Shown in pieces: positions 1 through 6,736 of a stretch of DNA of 10,015 nt. The position numbers were made by a program, and so were the translations under genes. The notes below the pieces were generated by a model, which was given only the letters and a program-made list of their open reading frames with translations, was not told where the DNA came from and ran no database searches. Numbering within the stretch: position 1 is the stretch's first letter; each line of letters starts with the position of its first letter. The stretch comes from CAYLRF01 sp964385995 (GTDB taxonomy: Bacteria > Bacillota > Clostridia > Lachnospirales > Lachnospiraceae): assembly GCA_964385995.1 (NCBI GenBank), contig CAYLRF010000053.1, forward strand, positions 1 through 10,015, in the 5' to 3' direction.

Positions 1-12
1 AGGTGATTTCGA

Positions 13-678
13 TTAACTCCAAAGCCGCTTAAGCTCATCATATAAATAGGCAAGCGGCAGTCCGACGACATTTAGGTAATCGCCTTCTATCCTTTTTATA
101 TGCGCCGCAAAACGACCCTGTATGGCGTAAGCCCCGGCCTTATCCATTACATCTTCATGCGCCAGATAATCCAGTATTTCATCCTCGGTCATCGAACTTA
201 CGGTCACGTCGGTCCTTTCGGCGTGCGTCACCCGGCGGCAGTTCCCTTCCTTGTCATAATCAAGGATGGCGACTCCCGTATACACCTGGTGTGTATTTCC
301 CCGCAGAAGGCGTAACATGCGGCGCGCGTCCTTCCCGGACACAGGTTTCCCGTATATCTGTCCGCGAAGAGCGACTACGGTGTCCGCGCCGATGATCGTG
401 ACATCGCTTATCGCGCTGTGATCCGCTGAGTTTAAACTTCTAACCTGCCGCGCCGCGTCAAGAGCTTTCATCAGCGCGAGCTTTTTCACCGTCTCATCCG
501 GATTGGCGTAAGGCGCGCGCTCCTCTTCTGCGGCCGGAAGCACCGTAAACTCATACCCCGCCATTTTCAATATCTCGCGCCGTCTCGGCGACGCCGATGC
601 CAATATCAATTTCTTTTGTCGCCCGGCGCCTTCCCGGATATCGCCCGCAACTTCGCTCTCGGAAAAATGATCGCGCAC
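13..678 (-). CDS. maf: Maf family nucleoside triphosphate pyrophosphatase
   Basis: Cytoplasmic house-cleaning enzyme that hydrolyses non-canonical or excess nucleoside triphosphates (dTTP/UTP-type substrates in this family) to the monophosphate and pyrophosphate; older work linked it to septum formation. The 221-residue product shows the Maf signature SASPRR at about residues 28-33, the GADTVV motif with the catalytic Asp near 99, GKP at 110-112, an AIQG motif near 183-186, and a GDYLNVVGLP end. Usual length is about 190, so there is a roughly 20-residue N-terminal extension before KKLILAS. The start is GTG at 678, chosen because AGGAG lies 7 nt upstream and no ATG occurs before the signature. 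It is the last minus-strand gene in the window; the 12 bases after its stop hold nothing. Family assignment is secure; the exact substrate is inferred. Confidence 0.95.
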   Translation of the reverse strand: MRDHFSESEVAGDIREGAGRQKKLILASASPRRREILKMAGYEFTVLPAAEEERAPYANPDETVKKLALMKALDAARQVRSLNSADHSAISDVTIIGADTVVALRGQIYGKPVSGKDARRMLRLLRGNTHQVYTGVAILDYDKEGNCRRVTHAERTDVTVSSMTEDEILDYLAHEDVMDKAGAYAIQGRFAAHIKRIEGDYLNVVGLPLAYLYDELKRLWS

Positions 679-1265
679 CTTAAGTCTCCTCTTTTAAGCC
701 TCGAAGGGCGTGTGCCTACGGGAGTCGAAGCGTTTCTCCTCCCACGCTGTTCTCGGATATCGGGTTATCGAATAAAACAAAGACGCTCGCGGTTCGCGAA
801 TTTGACAGATGAAATCGCCCCTGTCTCGCCTCCCGCGTGAATCACGGTTCCCGAAATCTTTTCTCATCTCAATGTAATCTTCCGGTATCTGACGCATCTG
901 TCCCTGTGTCCTGCCACAGGAGACGAAAAAGAAGGGCTCCGGACGGCACGCGTCGGCGCGTATCCACCCGTCTGATATATAGACGCGTTTATCGCCTGTT
1001 TTTGACGCGATTTGGGCAAACTTTTTTATTTTTGTAGGACAGCACATAAAATACAGGTAATTTTGTACATTTGCACGATGTTGTTTGCGGCGGTACTATC
1101 ATGGACGCCGCCGAAGTGTATCATCCTCTCGTCCGTTCCGGCGTCAAGAAACCGGCGGTTTAGGTACCGTCATGTGTGACATCGAAACGTATCATCCCCG
1201 TACTCAGACGATATGCCATGCCGGCGCGATACGCTCAGGTGCTTCACTCATGTGTCCGAAATTTT
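679..1265. other. Stretch without a convincing gene, up to the first assembly gap
   Basis: Nearly 590 bases between maf and the first gap. The longest frame is 694-1047 on the minus strand (117 codons, ATG). It ends 15 bases before the maf GTG, has no ribosome binding site, and its second half is very arginine-rich, so I do not call it a gene. Other short minus-strand frames look protein-like: one of about 47 codons covering about 1033-1177 contains HFGGVHDSTAANN, and one near 760-860 contains VIHAGGETGAISS. No frame joins them. This could be a decayed gene, a frameshifted gene or untranslated sequence. A 6-bp hairpin (CCTGTG/CACAGG) lies near 904-921. No tRNA, T-box or other known RNA was recognised. 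Confidence 0.4.
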
Positions 1266-1365
1266 NNNNNNNNNNNNNNNNNNNNNNNNNNNNNNNNNNN
1301 NNNNNNNNNNNNNNNNNNNNNNNNNNNNNNNNNNNNNNNNNNNNNNNNNNNNNNNNNNNNNNNNN
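1266..1365. other. Assembly gap (100 N placeholder)
   Basis: Exactly 100 N, the conventional placeholder for a gap of unknown size between joined contigs. It removes the C-terminal end of the OhrR-like gene to its right. Sequence to its left may not be as close as the coordinates suggest. Confidence 0.97.
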
Positions 1366-1795
1366 TAAGTTTTCCCAGCAGCTCATACAAAATCTCATAA
1401 AGAAACCGCGCTTTTTCGGGTTCCATACTCACACAGGCCGCGAGTCGCCCCGGCACGCTCAGCGCTTTTTTACGCAGCTGCTCGCCCTTCTCTGTGACGG
1501 AGACGATGAGATCCCGCTCATCTTCGGCGGAACGGCGCCTTGTAACATACCCCTTTTCCTCCAGCCTTTTAAGCAGCGGGGTAAGCGTGCCTGAATCCAG
1601 ACAGAGAAGCTCTCCGACTTCCTTCACCCGCAGCCTTTTGTGCTCCCACATCACCATCATCGTGATATACTGCGTATACGTCAGGTCGAGTTCATCCAAA
1701 AAAGGCTTGTACGCTTTCACGATCTCCTTCGCGCAGGCGTAAAGCGGAAAACATATCTGATTTTCAAGCTTCAACGGGTCGAATTGTTCTGCCAT
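1366..1795 (-). CDS. ohrR: OhrR-type MarR family peroxide-sensing repressor (3' end in gap)
   Basis: Winged-helix repressor that senses organic hydroperoxides through one reactive cysteine and releases its operator when oxidised. The 143 readable residues start MAEQF and closely resemble Bacillus OhrR. The sensing cysteine is at position 15 (ENQIC), and Tyr19, Tyr29 and Tyr40 stand where the tyrosines around the Bacillus Cys15 pocket stand. The DNA-binding section follows (VKEVGELL, LDSGTLTPLLKRLEEKGYV), then the wing motif RRSAEDERD. A second Cys at 21 could allow disulfide chemistry. B. subtilis OhrR ends only a few residues beyond the last readable LLGKL, so little is missing. The ATG at 1795 lies 3 bases after the flavodoxin stop, so the two are probably translationally coupled. 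No ohrA is seen, so the peroxidase and flavodoxin upstream are the likely targets (inference). Confidence 0.9.
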
Positions 1796-1798
1796 ACG

Positions 1799-2215
1799 CT
1801 ACTTTTCCGTTCCCATGACCTTACGGGCGAAGTCGGCCGCCTTGCGGCAGTCTTCCTCATTCGGCCTGCCTTTATGAAGCATCAAAAATTTCCCCGGACA
1901 ATAAAACTCCTCTTTCGCGAGCGGAATATTTTTTTTCGCAAACAGTTTTTCGAGATATTTCCCGACGGGCCTCACCGAGGCGGACGTGCTGAAAAGAACC
2001 GTCTTGCCGACACTGACGCCGATGCCTCTTACAAAGGCCTTCACCTCTTCGTCCACGTCAAATTTATAGGGAGCCGTGCAGAGAAAAAGAATGTCCGTGT
2101 CTTCTGTCAGCTTTTCGGAAACAGGCTTCGCCTGCGCGCCTGTCGCCTCGGAAACTGCATCCGCGATCTTTTTTGTGTTTCCGCCCTTAGAATAATAACG
2201 TATCGCGATCTTCAT
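1799..2215 (-). CDS. Small flavodoxin family protein
   Basis: Predicted FMN-binding electron carrier of 138 residues, cytoplasmic. The phosphate-binding loop is visible as YSKGGNTKKIA (residues 8-18), directly after the first strand MKIAIRYY, as in flavodoxins. A second flavodoxin-like loop, LCTAPYKFDVDEEVKAFV, lies near residues 46-63, and TSASVRPVGKYLEKL near 77-91. The length is in the normal range for short flavodoxins. The start at 2215 has a modest GAAAGG about 10 bases upstream. It lies between a peroxidase and an OhrR-like repressor on the same strand, which suggests a role in redox repair or in supplying electrons during peroxide stress; that role is inferred, not shown by the sequence. 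Confidence 0.85.
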   Translation of the reverse strand: MKIAIRYYSKGGNTKKIADAVSEATGAQAKPVSEKLTEDTDILFLCTAPYKFDVDEEVKAFVRGIGVSVGKTVLFSTSASVRPVGKYLEKLFAKKNIPLAKEEFYCPGKFLMLHKGRPNEEDCRKAADFARKVMGTEK

Positions 2216-2250
2216 ACTTTAACGCGCCTTTCTTTATGACGTTTATTTAT

Positions 2251-2310
2251 CCCCGCTAAAGCGGCCAATGCCCCGCTAAAGCGACCGGTACCCCGCCAGA
2301 GCGACTTTGC
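2251..2310. repeat. Three tandem 20-bp repeats between peroxidase and flavodoxin genes
   Basis: Units begin at 2251, 2271 and 2291. The first two share CCCCGCTAAAGCG followed by GCC or ACC; the third reads CCCCGCCAGAGCGAC; a decayed fourth may start at 2311 (ACCGCCGACTG). The first unit contains a short dyad, CCGCT-AA-AGCGG, that weakens in later units. A 20-bp period puts each copy on about the same face of the helix, which would suit a DNA-binding protein, but the sequence does not resemble the AT-rich OhrR operator of Bacillus. Function unknown. Confidence 0.8.
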
Positions 2311-2340
2311 ACCGCCGACTGTCACGAAAAAAATAAATGT

Positions 2341-2880
2341 TTACAGTATCTCCTCAACCTTCGCTTTTACCTTATCGACAGCCTCCGTGGGCTCGAAGCG
2401 GGCGACGATCTTTCCCTCTCTGTCTATCAGAAATTTCGTGAAATTCCATTTGATGTTTCCGTTATTTTTATAATCCTTATCCATTTTCTTCGCCACCGGC
2501 TTAAGCACCAACCCCATAGGCCCGCTGAATCCTCCGAATGTGGTGTTCGTCGTCAGATACTTATAAAGCGGAATGGCATTTTCGCCGTTGACATCGATTT
2601 TGGCGAACTGCGGGAAGGTAATCCCGTATCTTCCGGTGCAGAAGCTGTGAATCTCCTCATCGCTGCCGGGAGCCTGATCGGCGAACTGATTGCACGGGAA
2701 ATCAAGGATTTCCAGCCCGTCCTTTTGATGCAGCGCGTACATCTCCTGCAGTTCCTTGTACTGCGGCGTGAAACCGCATCCCGTGGCGGTGTTGATGATA
2801 AGCAGGACCTTTCCCCTGTAATCGGAAAGGGACACCGTGCTGCCGTCCTGTGCCTTGACCGTGAAATCATAGATACTCAT
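2341..2880 (-). CDS. Glutathione peroxidase family thiol peroxidase
   Basis: Reduces hydrogen peroxide or organic hydroperoxides in the cytoplasm. Residues of the GPx catalytic tetrad are all present: Cys35 (TATGCGFTPQY), Gln69 (FPCNQFADQ), Trp145 and Asn146 (KWNFTKF). It is a cysteine, not selenocysteine, form. A further Cys at 81 (HSFCTGRYG) lies 46 residues after the peroxidatic Cys, the spacing of the resolving Cys in thioredoxin-dependent GPx enzymes, so thioredoxin rather than glutathione is the expected reductant. Length of 179 fits the family. The ATG at 2880 follows AAAGGAGG with 7-base spacing, and a clear promoter lies upstream. It heads a same-strand group with a flavodoxin and an OhrR-like repressor. 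Family assignment is firm; reductant and regulation are inferred. Confidence 0.96.
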   Translation of the reverse strand: MSIYDFTVKAQDGSTVSLSDYRGKVLLIINTATGCGFTPQYKELQEMYALHQKDGLEILDFPCNQFADQAPGSDEEIHSFCTGRYGITFPQFAKIDVNGENAIPLYKYLTTNTTFGGFSGPMGLVLKPVAKKMDKDYKNNGNIKWNFTKFLIDREGKIVARFEPTEAVDKVKAKVEEIL

Positions 2881-2928
2881 ATAAAAGCCTCCTTTCGATT
2901 TTGCGCGATTTAATCACGCGCTATCTAT

Positions 2929-2957
2929 AGGATAAACACCTGACGTTTCGCTGTCAA
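2929..2957 (-). promoter_or_regulatory. Sigma-A type promoter of the peroxidase gene
   Basis: On the minus strand a perfect TTGACA (2952-2957) is followed after 17 bases by TATCCT (2929-2934, 4 of 6 matches to the -10 consensus). It lies about 50 bases before the ATG. A TGAC-N8-GTCA dyad (2941-2956) overlaps the -35 and spacer and could be an operator for the nearby OhrR-like repressor, though it is short. Confidence 0.75.
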
Positions 2958-2978
2958 GACTGTTTCCGCTAAATTCTT

Positions 2979-3041
2979 CAAAAAATAACTTCCCGGAGTA
3001 AATTCCGGATTGGAAAATGCGGTGGAGTTTACTCTGGGGAA
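2979..3041 (-). terminator. Likely rho-independent terminator of the envelope operon
   Basis: Read on the minus strand, TTCCCCAGAGTAAA (3041-3028) pairs with TTTACTCCGGGAA (3002-2990), with one mismatch and one bulge, and is followed by GTTATTTTTTG. The loop is long (25 bases) and holds a small inner TTCC/GGAA stem. It lies about 165 bases after the stop of the large envelope gene and just before the peroxidase promoter, so it would separate the two transcription units. Confidence 0.6.
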
Positions 3042-3047
3042 TTTGCG

Positions 3048-3182
3048 AAATCCGTCAAAGTATGCCTCGGGAAATCATCGGCGTTTATTTTGTTTCGCTT
3101 ATGATGATAGCTTCCATTAAATCCGTCAAGGTGTGTCCCCGGAAATCGTCGGCACTTATTTTGTTTCGCTTATGATGATAGC
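3048..3182. repeat. Two-copy 64-bp direct repeat (3048-3111 and 3119-3182)
   Basis: Two copies start AAATCCGTCAA and end TTATTTTGTTTCGCTTATGA plus TGATAGC, separated by 7 bases (period 71). I count 8 differences in 64 positions, 7 of them transitions. They lie after the stop of the large envelope gene and before its likely terminator, so they should be transcribed as 3' untranslated sequence. A 61-codon minus-strand frame (3085-3270) crosses one copy, but the period is not a multiple of three and there is no start signal, so I do not call it a gene. Confidence 0.85.
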
Positions 3183-3190
3183 AAGGTAGG

Positions 3191-3201
3191 CCCCCCCCCC
3201 C
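3191..3201. repeat. Homopolymer of 11 C (G11 in the transcript)
   Basis: An uninterrupted run of 11 C on the plus strand, four bases downstream of the TGA of the large envelope gene. It is outside any called reading frame, so length changes would not alter a protein. It may be a slippage hot spot or a sequencing or assembly length error. Confidence 0.85.
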
Positions 3202-3205
3202 GACA

Positions 3206-5974
3206 TCATTGCATGACGTACGCGAGAAATGTGCCTCCGCCGCCCTCAAGGAGCGAGTCAACCTTAGCAAATTCCTTAAGCTTCACATTTCCGTCAGTCG
3301 GATCGATATATGTGACAGTTGAAGCGTCGTATCCCGTCAGCAATATGGCGCCGTCTTCCCCCGTAAGAGCGATGACCGGGATCCCGTTTCCGATAAGGCA
3401 GCGCATGTCCTTCACGTCGCACGAGGTAAATCGCACGGCCTCATGCCCGCAGTGATCCGAAAGTACTTCAAGAGCCGACTTGCGGCCCAGCTCCTCCGCC
3501 GCGTCACCCTCCGTCCCCACGTACGCGAACACCTGATTTAGGCAGGCCGCGAGCGGACTTGCGCCCCGGTCCGCTTTAAACGCGCCTATCTTAAAATTCC
3601 TGTACCACGCGTCTCTCTCGCCGTCATCCCATACGGTGCCAAGCTTCGGGGATATCACGACGCCTCCGTCGCGCGAAGCCTCTTTCACGGCGTCGCCCGC
3701 CTCCTCATATACTTCGACGATTTTTCCCAAGGCATATACGGCATATGTCCGCGCGTCATTGTCCCGCGAGAATATGCCTTCCGACGAATCAAACGTGACT
3801 GCCGCCGAGATATCGAGGCGGATTTCCCCCGGAACTTTTATCTTTCTTTTGCGTAAGCCTTCGGCGAAAATCAGCCGCTGCCCTGTTCCCGTAAAGTCGG
3901 TATCGTAAGACGAGACGGTGACCGCCCTCTCGGACCTCTCGCTGCTGTCCATATAATCCTCTGACGTCTCGGCGTACGTGTCTCCGTCTAAAACGCCGAG
4001 TTTTAAGCTTATCCTGTTATCCGCAACCTTCGCCGAAAGCACCAGTCCCCGGTCGGGACTGTAAGCGCCCACAACCTTGCCGTTCGGACTTAGGATCTCG
4101 AGCTTATACATCGCCGCGGCGCTCTCGCCGTCAGGCATTTGTCCCGCGTCCTCATTTTTCGCGAATCCGCAGACAAAATCATCTCCGATAAAGCCTATCG
4201 GGACGATGCGCTCACCTTTGGCCGCTTCCACCGCGTGAGACGAACCGTCTCTAAAGTCAAGTACCGTGACATCGGATGCTTCATTTCTTTTATGAAACGC
4301 CATTATCCGCCCGTCTTCGGAAACCGCGTACTTCCCGCTTATCGGGGTGACGATCTTAAGTTCTCCGTCATTTTTAAGATCCGCCGAGGCCAGTCCGTCC
4401 GAGGTCATAAGATACAGCAGGCTGTCCTTAGCGTCGTAATATAAAAGCTGCCCCAAATCCGCCTCGATAGCGGCGGCGGTGTCATTTTTCGGTATAAACG
4501 CCGCTTCCGTCACCGTATGCTTCCCGGAGTCATATTGGTAAACGGCAGCTCCCGACTCTCCCTCGTGATTGCCGCGATTCATGTATCCGCAGACCGCGAA
4601 TGTGACATCACCGGAGTCGGCCACCGACCAAATCCTGATCCTGTGACCGTCAAAAAGATGACGCGGATCCTTATCGTTCGCGTCAGCGAAGCCGAAAACC
4701 GCGGCCATCTCATGCTTTTTGCCGTCATAATGCCACAGTTTCCCGGCTTTTATAAACGCGACCGCGCTTCCTTCTCCGTTTGTCATATACGTTGGCGCTC
4801 CCGGCGTGAGGCCGAGATTTATGCCCTTGCCGGTGACCGCGGTTTTGGGATCGGGCAGTTCGTCGGCCTCGCGGTCGTAGGAAAGCAGGTACAAATCCGC
4901 CCCGTCCCCTCCTCCGCCGACTTTAAAAAATTCTCTCACGCGGCAGGATATCTTCTCACCATCCTCCTTAAGATCCAGCCGATACTCAAGCAGCACCGTA
5001 CTGTAAGCTTCCTTAACCTCGCATACGGTATACCTCACGTTTCCCGCCACCTTCGGCGTCGCGCCCCTCCACGTCACATACTCCATATCCGAATGAATCG
5101 TTACATGCGCGAGTGACGATTCGTCTTCTTCTAAGGTCTCCCAGTACGAAGCCGCTTCGCCTTCACGTTTCGCAAGGATGTCCTCATGAAGTTTCTTTAC
5201 GAAATTGAAACGTTCGGCGAACGACGCTCCCTCTGTCAGAATCGCCCTCGCGTAATAATAAAGTTTTCCCTCTCCGCTTACGGTCAGCCGAACCGTGAGT
5301 ATGAACTCCCTGTTTCCCTGCGTCTCGGCATTCGAAATAAGACGCGCGACGTCTATCTCGTAAGTTCGCGGCGATTTTTCGGACACAGCCGCCTCTCCGG
5401 AGTCCGCGTTCGTCACTTGGGTCGAAACAGCCGCTTCCCCAAAGTCCGNNNNNNNNNNNNNNNNNNNNNNNNNNNNNNNNNNNNNNNNNNNNNNNNNNNN
5501 NNNNNNNNNNNNNNNNNNNNNNNNNNNNNNNNNNNNNNNNNNNNNNNNCGATTCACGAAAATCCGTTCCTGCCTCCTGCCCGGACACGGTATGCTCCCAA
5601 GCCGCCCCGCTCGTCTCCTTCGCCGAGACCGACACTGTCTCCTCCGCGAACGTCGTCTCACCGTCCAGGGTCGAGAGTCCGTAACGCAGCTGTGTCACTT
5701 CCCGTCCGTAATCATGTACGCGCAGATAAATTTTACCCGCGTCATCTGCCGGTACGGCGGGCCCTCTTCTCGCGGACACGGCCATCTCTTTTCTGTGACC
5801 GGGAAGGAAGTTGCTCTCTGTCCCTCCCACGTCAAAGGATATCACGGGCAGCGCGGCGTTTGGCATTTGCGCCTCTTCCCGATCCGCACCGTGATTTATC
5901 ACCTTGTCGGAGACAAATAACGCGGCAATAAAAACCGCGAGAAGTACTATGACGCGTATTTTATTCTTGCTCAC
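3206..5974 (-). CDS. Large membrane-anchored extracytoplasmic protein with propeller-like repeats and C39-like C-terminal domain (internal gap)
   Basis: No named family was recognised. About 922 residues with the 100-N placeholder counted. Residues 5-24 (IRVIVLLAVFIAALF) form one N-terminal membrane anchor or uncleaved signal, so the bulk should lie outside the cell. Residues about 143-176 fall in the gap, flanked by a 14-residue repeat (DFGEAAVS/DSGEAAVS). The middle, roughly 360-620, has repeated strand-like blocks such as YAVSEDGRIMAFHKR and VAFIKAGKLWHYDGK, suggesting a beta-propeller. The end (about 800-922) resembles a C39-like cysteine peptidase domain: LAACLNQVFAYVG with Cys811, then GIPVIALTGEDGAILLTGYD and YIDPTDG. 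The histidine expected just before the GYD is absent, so it may be a binding domain. GTG at 5974 is chosen because GAAGGAG lies 8 bases upstream and it starts just before the anchor; it overlaps the PAP2 gene by 14 bases, implying coupling. An upstream in-frame ATG at 6082 lacks support. Confidence 0.8.
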   Translation of the reverse strand: MSKNKIRVIVLLAVFIAALFVSDKVINHGADREEAQMPNAALPVISFDVGGTESNFLPGHRKEMAVSARRGPAVPADDAGKIYLRVHDYGREVTQLRYGLSTLDGETTFAEETVSVSAKETSGAAWEHTVSGQEAGTDFRESXXXXXXXXXXXXXXXXXXXXXXXXXXXXXXXXXXDFGEAAVSTQVTNADSGEAAVSEKSPRTYEIDVARLISNAETQGNREFILTVRLTVSGEGKLYYYARAILTEGASFAERFNFVKKLHEDILAKREGEAASYWETLEEDESSLAHVTIHSDMEYVTWRGATPKVAGNVRYTVCEVKEAYSTVLLEYRLDLKEDGEKISCRVREFFKVGGGGDGADLYLLSYDREADELPDPKTAVTGKGINLGLTPGAPTYMTNGEGSAVAFIKAGKLWHYDGKKHEMAAVFGFADANDKDPRHLFDGHRIRIWSVADSGDVTFAVCGYMNRGNHEGESGAAVYQYDSGKHTVTEAAFIPKNDTAAAIEADLGQLLYYDAKDSLLYLMTSDGLASADLKNDGELKIVTPISGKYAVSEDGRIMAFHKRNEASDVTVLDFRDGSSHAVEAAKGERIVPIGFIGDDFVCGFAKNEDAGQMPDGESAAAMYKLEILSPNGKVVGAYSPDRGLVLSAKVADNRISLKLGVLDGDTYAETSEDYMDSSERSERAVTVSSYDTDFTGTGQRLIFAEGLRKRKIKVPGEIRLDISAAVTFDSSEGIFSRDNDARTYAVYALGKIVEVYEEAGDAVKEASRDGGVVISPKLGTVWDDGERDAWYRNFKIGAFKADRGASPLAACLNQVFAYVGTEGDAAEELGRKSALEVLSDHCGHEAVRFTSCDVKDMRCLIGNGIPVIALTGEDGAILLTGYDASTVTYIDPTDGNVKLKEFAKVDSLLEGGGGTFLAYVMQ
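5383..5448 (-). repeat. 42-bp coding tandem repeat at the edge of the second gap
   Basis: Two copies, at 5383-5406 and 5425-5448, share ACAGCCGC and AGTCCG and lie 42 bases apart, giving a 14-residue unit (DFGEAAVSTQVTNA, then DSGEAAVSEKSPRT). The bases on the far side of the gap (5550-5565) match the same unit in 12 of 16 positions (protein DFRES). The gap therefore probably spans further unassembled copies. Confidence 0.75.
5449..5548. other. Assembly gap (100 N placeholder) inside the large envelope gene
   Basis: Exactly 100 N inside the 5974-3206 coding region. The frame stays open on both sides if the true gap length leaves remainder 1 on division by 3. Tandem repeats at both edges suggest that the assembler failed on repeat copies. 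Confidence 0.97.
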
Positions 5975-6647
5975 GGTTTTTGCTCCTTCGCTCTTTCCAA
6001 TACGATCCGAAGGCGATCCACTCGGCGAGCGCGCACATCGGAAGCGCCGCGAATACATCCACCGCGGAGTGCTGCTTGACAAACGTCACCGAGACGCACA
6101 CCAGTACGCAAAAAGCCGTCAAGAGCCCCCTCGCCCATCCCGACACCGATTTTTCCTTAAGCCACGCGGACGCTATGCCTATGGAATAACCCACGTGCAG
6201 CGACGGGCAGACGTTGGTAGACGTGTCAAAGGCGTAAAGCCACCCGACCACCCGCGTGAATATGTTATCCCGCGCGAAAGTCTCGGGACGAAGGTCCTGC
6301 CTGTTCGGGAAAATAATATAAGCCGCCATCGCCACCGCCTGAGTCACGATGATAAATTTCATGAGCTCCTTAAAGCGCCGCGGATTATACAGCGCGAAAT
6401 ACAAAAGCGTGCCGGCGATCAAAAGATACCAGCCCACATACGGGATCACGAAATATTCGCAAAAAGGGATGATATCGTCCAAAAAACAATGCACCGAAAC
6501 GCATCTTTCATACGGGATCAGATTCTCCGTAAGAAAATAAAGGGCGAAATATATCGGCCACGCGATCAGATAAAGCAGATGATTATACTCGGGGTCTTTT
6601 AATTTTGAAAATCTGAACTTCCGGTAATCCACGACAGGCTTTCTCAT
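5961..6647 (-). CDS. PAP2 family membrane phosphatase (Aur1/inositolphosphotransferase-like branch)
   Basis: Integral membrane lipid phosphatase or phosphotransferase of 228 residues acting on a lipid-linked phosphate at the outer face of the membrane. Several hydrophobic segments are visible (about 23-41, 66-87, 98-115, 173-190, 197-213). Motifs fit the Aur1-like branch: FPNRQDLRP (114-122), CPSLH with His151, and VKQHSAVD with His193 and Asp197, the likely nucleophile and its helper. ATG 6647 is chosen over a GTG at 6710 because CGGAG sits 7 bases upstream of it and the GTG has no clear site. It lies 89 bases after the acyltransferase stop and overlaps the large envelope gene by 14 bases, so the three probably form one operon concerned with membrane lipid or surface polymer metabolism. 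The substrate cannot be told from sequence. Confidence 0.9.
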   Translation of the reverse strand: MRKPVVDYRKFRFSKLKDPEYNHLLYLIAWPIYFALYFLTENLIPYERCVSVHCFLDDIIPFCEYFVIPYVGWYLLIAGTLLYFALYNPRRFKELMKFIIVTQAVAMAAYIIFPNRQDLRPETFARDNIFTRVVGWLYAFDTSTNVCPSLHVGYSIGIASAWLKEKSVSGWARGLLTAFCVLVCVSVTFVKQHSAVDVFAALPMCALAEWIAFGSYWKERRSKNREQE

Positions 6648-6736
6648 TTTATATCTCCGTTCTATGCCTTTAGCTTTAAAAAACGTTTCACGCCGCGAAA
6701 TTAACCGCACCCCGGCACCCTCTTATCAAAGGCGTC

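Noticed and set aside
694..1047. 117-codon minus-strand frame as a gene
   Set aside because: It has no ribosome binding site, an arginine-rich odd second half and no family resemblance. It is mentioned under the 679-1265 stretch instead.
1033..1177. Integrase-like C-terminal fragment (LDAGTDERMIHFGGVHDSTAANNI region)
   Set aside because: The resemblance to tyrosine recombinase ends is loose, the Arg/His/Tyr pattern is not convincing, and the frame is short with no start.
2251..2310. CRISPR array
   Set aside because: The 20-bp units are contiguous, with no unique spacers and no cas genes.
3191..3201. Phase variation of the envelope gene through the C11 tract
   Set aside because: The tract lies after the stop codon in the direction of transcription, so length changes cannot switch this reading frame.
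5186..5920. 244-codon plus-strand frame antisense to the large envelope gene
   Set aside because: It crosses the N run, has shadow-like composition and lies opposite a well-supported coding region.
5975..6082. N-terminal extension of the large envelope protein from an ATG at 6082
   Set aside because: It overlaps the end of the PAP2 gene by over 100 bases, is arginine/serine-rich, and the GTG at 5974 has a good ribosome binding site just before the membrane anchor.
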